A stretch of DNA of 8,751 bases, taken from Nitrospirota bacterium. GTDB taxonomy: Bacteria > Nitrospirota > CAKKRA01 > 9FT-COMBO-42-15. Under the pieces are notes generated by a model. It made no database searches. It saw only the letters and a list, made by a program, of their open reading frames with translations, and was not told the origin of the DNA. Location of the stretch: the NCBI GenBank assembly GCA_016195585.1, contig JACPZJ010000058.1:1-8751 (forward strand). The letters run 5' to 3'. The position numbers were made by a program, and so were the translations under genes. Shown piece after piece: positions 4,778 to 8,751 of this stretch (its first letter is position 1; every line of letters starts with the position of its first letter).

Positions 4778-6769
4778 TTATAACTCAATCGCTAATGCCC
4801 TTAAAATAAAATTTAAAATGCCTCCCACCAAAAATGCAAAGGGGAAAATAAAACCTACTATTGCCACCGCTGTTTTGAGCCCCCTCTCCTTTATTATTAT
4901 CATTAGATTCGCAATACAGGGTATAAAGAGGGTGATTGTGACAAGGCTGACAAGTATCTGTGTATTATTAAGCTCTCCTGCCTTTGCCATTGCAAAGAGA
5001 CCTGCTGCGCCATAATCCCTTCTAAGAAATCCAATAATAAATGACTCCGCAGCCTTTGCAGGAAGGCCGAGAAAATCCACAACAAGCGGCGCGGTAACCT
5101 TTTCAATTACAGCCAGCAGCCCGAGTTTATGGGATATAAATAAAATCAGTGTCCCAAGAATAAATAGCGGCACTGCCTCTTTCAGATACCATTCCACCCT
5201 TGCCAATGTCTTAATAAGGATATTTGAGAATTGCGGGATGCGGATAGGTGGAAGCTCCAGAACAAAATCAGACTCATCTCCCGGAATGATTTTGGCAGCA
5301 AGATAGCCGACAATAAAGATAACGCCTATTATAACACCTGCCCACAGGATTACAGCCTTTAATGAAAGCCCTGCAAGCATACCAAGCACTACACCGAGCT
5401 GGGCAGAACACGGGACACCGAGGGCAAGCAGCAGGGTTGCAATAATCCTCTCTTTTTTTGTCTCAAGGATTCTGGCAGTCAGTGTAGCCATTGTATCGCA
5501 TCCAAGGCCGAGTATCATGGGAAGCACAGCCTTCCCATTAAGCCCCATCATCTTAAATACCCTGTTTACCATAACAGCAAGTCTTGGCAGATAGCCAGAG
5601 TCTTCCAGAATTCCAAAGGCTATAAAAAATGTGCCAACAATAGGAAGGACAATTGCAATAGCATAGGTGAGCGCCATTGTTATTATGCCATAGTCTCCGA
5701 CGAATAGCTCTTTAAGGAGCGGCACAGGCACAAGAATATCTACAATTTTTACTGCCCATGGATTTAGGTATCTCCCAAAGATTGCCTTCTCTAAAAAATT
5801 AACGAGGGTCTGCGCGCCAAAGACACCGACGAATTCATATACAAGAAACAGGACGGCTAAAATAATCGGAATACCCCAGACTGGGTGCATGGACCACCTG
5901 CCAAAGGATTCCTTTATCCCCTCTGCCTTCTTTTGCGATGAAGCAAGAACACCTTCCAATATCCCATCCACTATTTTCAATCTCTGCTTGTTTATCACAT
6001 AGCCTGCCGGCTCATGATATCTTTCCTGAATCCTTTGATACAGGGAGTCAATTTTTTTTAAGACTGCATGGTCTATATATGGGTTGAGCCATTCCCTCAG
6101 GCTCTCATCACCTGCAAGGATCATGACTGATAGCGACCGTTTGGATATATTGGCCTCTGGGAGATAATCCTCCATCTCTTTTATAGCATTCTCAAGATTA
6201 TCATCATATTTAAAGGCAAATCCTGAGAGGCATGGTTTAGCTATCTCTTCTAACAGGGCAGACATCCCTATTCTCTGCGTTGCCACAGTTCTTATTACAG
6301 GCAGAGACAATATTTCTGAAAGCCTTTTACTTTCAATTATTATCCCGCGGCTCCTCGCCTCGTCATCCATATTGAGGACAAGAAGAAAGGGGAGCCTCAT
6401 CTCAATCAGTTGAAGGGTAATTAAGAGCGCCCTCCTAAGATTCTTCGCATCAGCCACCTGAACTACAGAAGACAGCCTCTCCTTTAATAAGATATCCCTC
6501 GTTACCTTTTCGTCCTCAGACATCGGTATAAGGGTATTTACCCCAGGCGTGTCTATAATATGAAAGCTGTCATCACCATGCCTTATTTTCCCGTAGGCCA
6601 CCTCAACGGTGGTGCCGGGATAGTTAGAGACAGTAACATACTTGCCTGTAAGGATGCCAAAGATGACGCTTTTACCCACATTCGGATTTCCTATAAGGGC
6701 TATCTGCTGTGAATTTTCTGTCAGGGTTTTTTTCTTATGGCTATGACACTCCATATTTTTTGCTACCAT
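4778..6769 (-). CDS. feoB: Ferrous iron transporter FeoB
   Basis: A 663-residue inner-membrane Fe(II) transporter with an N-terminal GTPase. G1 is GNPNVGKS (27-34), G2 region YPGTT (50-54), G3 DTPG (73-76), G4 NMDD (133-136) and the G5 region near TVATQR (161-166). A helical regulatory segment follows to about 290, then the membrane part with its two gate regions: LEDSGYLPR (388-396), GLGCDTMATLTARILETKKER (421-441), GVPCSAQLG (451-459) and RRDYGAAGL (583-591). Cysteines 424, 454 and 618 lie at conserved gate or helix positions. The length is somewhat short of the roughly 770 residues of E. coli FeoB but common for other lineages. The extreme N-terminus holds CHSHKKK, a possible metal-binding patch. 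No clear Shine-Dalgarno precedes the ATG at 6769, and M6 is an alternative start. A Fur-box-like palindrome lies 5 nt upstream. The next two genes follow within 12 and 1 nt. Confidence 0.95.
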   Translation of the reverse strand: MVAKNMECHSHKKKTLTENSQQIALIGNPNVGKSVIFGILTGKYVTVSNYPGTTVEVAYGKIRHGDDSFHIIDTPGVNTLIPMSEDEKVTRDILLKERLSSVVQVADAKNLRRALLITLQLIEMRLPFLLVLNMDDEARSRGIIIESKRLSEILSLPVIRTVATQRIGMSALLEEIAKPCLSGFAFKYDDNLENAIKEMEDYLPEANISKRSLSVMILAGDESLREWLNPYIDHAVLKKIDSLYQRIQERYHEPAGYVINKQRLKIVDGILEGVLASSQKKAEGIKESFGRWSMHPVWGIPIILAVLFLVYEFVGVFGAQTLVNFLEKAIFGRYLNPWAVKIVDILVPVPLLKELFVGDYGIITMALTYAIAIVLPIVGTFFIAFGILEDSGYLPRLAVMVNRVFKMMGLNGKAVLPMILGLGCDTMATLTARILETKKERIIATLLLALGVPCSAQLGVVLGMLAGLSLKAVILWAGVIIGVIFIVGYLAAKIIPGDESDFVLELPPIRIPQFSNILIKTLARVEWYLKEAVPLFILGTLILFISHKLGLLAVIEKVTAPLVVDFLGLPAKAAESFIIGFLRRDYGAAGLFAMAKAGELNNTQILVSLVTITLFIPCIANLMIIIKERGLKTAVAIVGFIFPFAFLVGGILNFILRALAIEL

Positions 6770-6773
6770 TTAA

Positions 6774-6794
6774 GATTGATAATCATTCTCAATC
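6774..6794. promoter_or_regulatory. Fur box upstream of feoB
   Basis: TGATAATCATTCTCA (6777-6791) matches the 7-1-7 Fur consensus TGATAATnATTATCA at all specified positions but one. The match sits in a 21-bp palindrome with outer arms GATTGA and TCAATC. It lies between the fur stop (6807) and the feoB start (6769), next to the fur gene itself, which strongly supports iron repression of the feoB operon. The feoB promoter would have to overlap the end of fur; I see no convincing hexamers there. Confidence 0.85.
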
Positions 6795-6800
6795 GGGTTT

Positions 6801-6830
6801 AAAAAATTATTTACTGCATTTATTGCAGTA
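6801..6830 (-). terminator. Terminator-like hairpin overlapping the end of fur
   Basis: On the minus strand TACTGCA (6830-6824) and TGCAGTA (6818-6812) form a perfect 7-bp stem with a 5-nt loop, followed by AATAATTTTTT. The stem lies inside the last fur codons, which encode the structural CXXC cysteines, so part of the symmetry is forced by coding. With three GC pairs it would be a weak or partial terminator at best, possibly letting some fur transcripts continue into feoB. Confidence 0.35.
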
Positions 6831-7223
6831 GCCGAACAGCTCAAGCCTGTGTGTCACCACCTTAAATCTCTTCTTCTCTGCAACCTTCATCTGGAGGTTC
6901 TCAATTGTAGGCTCATCAAACTCAATAACATTACCGCACTTCATGCAGATCAGATGATCATGATGCATATCCTTTCTGTCCTCATAACGGCTGCAGCCAT
7001 CCCCAAAATCTCGCTTTTCAATAATGCCGTTTTCCCTCATTATCTGGAGGGTGCGGTATACTGTTGCAAGCCCGATGCGGGGATTCTTCTTGTGCACCAA
7101 ATAAAAAAGCTCCTCAGCGCCGAGATGCTTGCTGCTGTTTAAGAGGGTCTCGGCGATCAGCCTCCGCTGGCTGGTAAGGCTTATCCCCTTCTCCACAAAA
7201 ACCTTTTCAATATTCACAGGCAC
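6807..7223 (-). CDS. fur: Fur-family metal-responsive transcriptional regulator (ferric uptake regulator)
   Basis: A 138-residue Fur protein of normal length. The winged helix has RIGLATVYRTLQIM (49-62) as recognition helix. The metal region has HHDHLICMKCG (87-97) with ligands H87, H88 and H90, a TH at 124-125, and two zinc-type cysteine pairs, C93/C96 and C133/C136. Cytoplasmic homodimer; with Fe(II) it blocks iron-uptake promoters. It begins with GTG at 7223, with GGAGG (7232-7228) only 4 nt upstream; a second GTG two codons later gives better spacing. It lies between two Fur-box-like sites, one before itself and one before feoB 37 nt downstream of its stop, so autoregulation and feo control are likely. 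PerR and Zur are close relatives; the flanking feoB and FTR1 genes favour Fur. Confidence 0.92.
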   Translation of the reverse strand: MPVNIEKVFVEKGISLTSQRRLIAETLLNSSKHLGAEELFYLVHKKNPRIGLATVYRTLQIMRENGIIEKRDFGDGCSRYEDRKDMHHDHLICMKCGNVIEFDEPTIENLQMKVAEKKRFKVVTHRLELFGYCNKCSK

Positions 7224-7236
7224 CCCGCCTCCATAT

Positions 7237-7256
7237 AAGAATGATACTCATTCTCA
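7237..7256. promoter_or_regulatory. Fur box upstream of fur
   Basis: AGAATGA (7238-7244) and TCATTCT (7248-7254) are perfect inverted arms around a 3-nt centre. The overlapping 15-mer TGATACTCATTCTCA (7242-7256) matches 13 of 15 positions of the site found before feoB (consensus form TGATAATCATTATCA). It sits just downstream of the predicted fur promoter and 14 nt before the fur start, which fits negative autoregulation. Confidence 0.78.
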
Positions 7257-7265
7257 ATATATTCA

Positions 7266-7295
7266 AAAATAACATACCTCTGCCTGCCCTGTCAA
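7266..7295 (-). promoter_or_regulatory. Predicted fur promoter
   Basis: On the minus strand a perfect -35 TTGACA (7295-7290) and an extended -10 (TG then TATTTT, 7271-7266) are separated by 18 nt. The -35 contains the stop codon of the response regulator gene, so fur has its own promoter at the end of that gene. Transcription would start near 7260, placing the Fur box at the very beginning of the transcript. Confidence 0.55.
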
Positions 7296-8443
7296 GCATT
7301 ATCTTCACTGGCGCCAAGCAGATTGTATTTTCTCATCTTTTCCCAGAGATTTTTACGGCTGATGTTCAGGATTTCCGCTGCCTTTGTCTTGTTGCCCTTT
7401 GCCTTCTTCAATACATCAATAATATAATTCTTTTCAAAGTCTCCCATCCTGTCCTGAAGCGGCCCCAGCCTCTCCTGCGGCTTTTTCTTTGGATTCTGAA
7501 GGACTGTTGACGGCAGATATTCCTTCTCAATCACCTGATTCGGACAAAGCGCAATAGTCCTTTCTACAACATTTTCCAGCTCCCTTACATTTCCCGGAAA
7601 GTTATAATCCATAAGGTAGTCCATTGCCTCATCTGAAAAATGCGTTACCTTTTTATTCATCTTCTTTGAATAGTGTTTTATAAAATGATTTGTTAGAAGA
7701 GGTATGTCTTCCTTTCTCTCTCTTAATGGCGGCAGGACAACAGGAATGACCTTGAGGCGGTAAAAGAGGTCTTCCCTGAATTTTCCTTCCTTAGCCTCCT
7801 TTTCAAGGTCGCGGTTTGTAGCGCAGATGATTCTTACATCAACCTTAATGGTTTCTGTGCCGCCTATTCTTTCAAACTCTCTTTCCTGCAGGACCCTTAA
7901 CAGCTTCACCTGTACAGATTGAGGAAGATCTCCGATCTCGTCTAAAAAGAGCGTCCCGTGGTTTGCAAGCTCAAACTTGCCCGGCTTTCTTTTAAAGTGA
8001 GGGCTTACACCAAGTATCCTTTCCACCCCAAAGATCGTCTCGCACTCCTTCTGAAGCCTTGTGTAGTCCCTCTTTAATTCCTGAAATTCAATTATCTTGT
8101 CTATCCTTAAAAGCAGGTCCTCCATTGAAAACGGTTTGGTAAGATAATCGCTTGCCCCAAGCTTCATCGCCTCAACTGCATCCTTTACCTTCCCATGGCC
8201 TGTTATCAGGATAACACTTGAATCAGGCCTTCTCTCCTTTGCCCATTTCAATACCTTAAAACCATCCCCCTGTGGGAGTATAATGTCTGTTACAATAATA
8301 TCAAAATCCCCCTCATTAATGGCCGCTATCCCTTTTATACCATCCTCCACTATGGTTGTTTCATGCCCCGCCTTTTTAAGGGTGTTTTTCAGGATATTTC
8401 TCATTATAGGCTCATCTTCAATTATAAGGATATTCTTCGTCAT
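7292..8443 (-). CDS. NtrC-type sigma-54 response regulator lacking Walker A and GAFTGA region (in-frame internal deletion)
   Basis: The 383-residue product starts with a complete receiver domain (1 to about 120): acidic E9/D10, phosphorylation site D53 in VTDIILP, T81 and K103 in TKPF. The AAA+ domain is incomplete. Residues 144-151 (LGVSPHFK) are the usual start of the central domain, but K151 is followed directly by RKPGKFELANHGTLFLDEIG, normally found after the GAFTGA loop. About 70-80 residues with the Walker A P-loop and the sigma-54-contacting GAFTGA are missing. Walker B (GTLFLDEI 163-170), sensor I (ATNRDL 208-213), arginine-finger region (REDLFYRL 223-230), sensor II (GNVRELEN 284-291) and the Fis-type DNA-binding helix-turn-helix (about 347-374) remain. 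Family members usually have 440-480 residues. The reading frame is open throughout. It should not act as a normal ATP-driven activator; it may bind DNA, be inactive, or be an assembly artefact. No histidine kinase gene lies in the window. Confidence 0.88.
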   Translation of the reverse strand: MTKNILIIEDEPIMRNILKNTLKKAGHETTIVEDGIKGIAAINEGDFDIIVTDIILPQGDGFKVLKWAKERRPDSSVILITGHGKVKDAVEAMKLGASDYLTKPFSMEDLLLRIDKIIEFQELKRDYTRLQKECETIFGVERILGVSPHFKRKPGKFELANHGTLFLDEIGDLPQSVQVKLLRVLQEREFERIGGTETIKVDVRIICATNRDLEKEAKEGKFREDLFYRLKVIPVVLPPLRERKEDIPLLTNHFIKHYSKKMNKKVTHFSDEAMDYLMDYNFPGNVRELENVVERTIALCPNQVIEKEYLPSTVLQNPKKKPQERLGPLQDRMGDFEKNYIIDVLKKAKGNKTKAAEILNISRKNLWEKMRKYNLLGASEDNA

Positions 8444-8493
8444 ATTTTAAGTTTACCTGCTGCAGGCTGATGTGTCAAGGGATGATAATACCC

Positions 8494-8563
8494 TGTAGGC
8501 ACGGTTTAAACTATCCTACGCTATTCTGTAGCTACGGAGTAGCGAAAGATAGCCGTGCCTACA
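8494..8563. repeat. 70-nt imperfect inverted repeat (possible cruciform or small mobile repeat)
   Basis: The ends TGTAGGCACGG (8494-8504) and CCGTGCCTACA (8553-8563) are perfect reverse complements. Further pairs nest inside: CTATC (8511-8515) with GATAG (8548-8552), CGCTA (8519-8523) with TAGCG (8540-8544), and the palindrome GTAGCTAC (8528-8535) at the tip. A bulge TTTAAA breaks one arm. It lies in the region upstream of the response regulator start. The nested pairing is too extensive to be chance. Confidence 0.72.
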
Positions 8564-8611
8564 AAAAACTAATTTACTAATGTTGCGTTTCATAAATAGC
8601 GTTACACTTTT

Positions 8612-8708
8612 CGTCATTCCTGCGAAAGCAGGAATTCATGGTTCGGCAGGTTCACCATGCATCCTGAGCTTGTCGAAGGACTGGATTCCGCATCAAATGC
8701 TGAATGAC
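8612..8708. repeat. Composite of two dispersed repeats, one nested in the other
   Basis: The outer unit begins CGTCATTCCTGCGAAAGC at 8612, with the hairpin ATTCCTGC/GCAGGAAT (8616-8635), and resumes at CTGGATTCCGCATCAAATGC (8681-8700) then TGAATGAC. It matches a very common dispersed repeat that translates as VIPAKAGIQ or SFLRKQESI. Between these parts lies about 45 nt containing CATCCTGAGCTTGTCGAAGG, the HPELVEG-type repeat, which appears inserted in the first. The flanks 8566-8611 and 8709-8751 show no gene or further structure that I can identify. Confidence 0.75.
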
Positions 8709-8751
8709 TTAAAAGATTTGCCGCTTACCAAGCAAAACAGAAATGAATTAC

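Noticed and set aside
4320..5015. 231-codon plus-strand reading frame
   Set aside because: It lies antisense to the DtxR-FeoA and feoB genes, is serine-rich and low in complexity, and matches no family I recognise. It is a shadow of the real coding strand.
7241..7510. 89-codon plus-strand frame across the fur promoter and regulator 3' end
   Set aside because: It is antisense to the helix-turn-helix end of the response regulator and shows no domain.
7980..8000. Frameshift as explanation for the shortened response regulator
   Set aside because: The frame is continuous on both sides of the junction, and the missing P-loop segment is not encoded in any frame nearby. It is an in-frame absence, not a shift.

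Overview
The window looks like a chromosomal segment of a mid-to-low GC, Gram-negative-type bacterium, plausibly a Nitrospirota or Desulfobacterota-like anaerobe or microaerophile. That guess rests on the FeoB type, the NtrC-type response regulator, and dispersed palindromic repeats whose accidental translations (HPNPLP, HCERQRSNLKS, HPELVEG-like) I recognise from such genomes. No marker here fixes the taxon. All intact genes lie on the minus strand; only a broken integrase lies on the plus strand.

Reading from high to low coordinates, which is the direction of transcription: (a) 8444-8751 has no gene but carries two repeat structures, a 70-nt imperfect inverted repeat and a nested composite of two dispersed repeats. 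(b) 7292-8443 is an NtrC-type response regulator that lacks the first half of its AAA+ domain (Walker A and GAFTGA loop) without a break in reading frame. (c) 3232-7223 is an iron locus: fur, feoB, a DtxR-family regulator fused to a FeoA domain, and an FTR1 iron permease. feoB and the two genes after it are tightly packed. Fur-box-like palindromes precede both fur and feoB, so the locus is probably switched by iron through Fur, with the DtxR-FeoA protein as a second iron-sensing or FeoB-assisting part. (d) 2975-3231 holds a mosaic of dispersed palindromic repeats, one with G-quadruplex potential on both strands. (e) 914-2974 is an EamA-type transporter followed by an RlmI-like rRNA methyltransferase. 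(f) 783-857 is tRNA-Val(CAC) with its own promoter.

(g) Positions 1-782 look like the scar of an element integrated at the 3' end of the tRNA. They contain the C-terminal remnant of a tyrosine recombinase and a DUF433-DUF5615 toxin-antitoxin-like pair, whose second gene leaves the window.

The observations most worth a second look are the gutted NtrC-type regulator, the fur/feoB/dtxR-feoA/FTR1 arrangement, and the integrase scar beside tRNA-Val. I see no CRISPR array, complete insertion sequence or rRNA.
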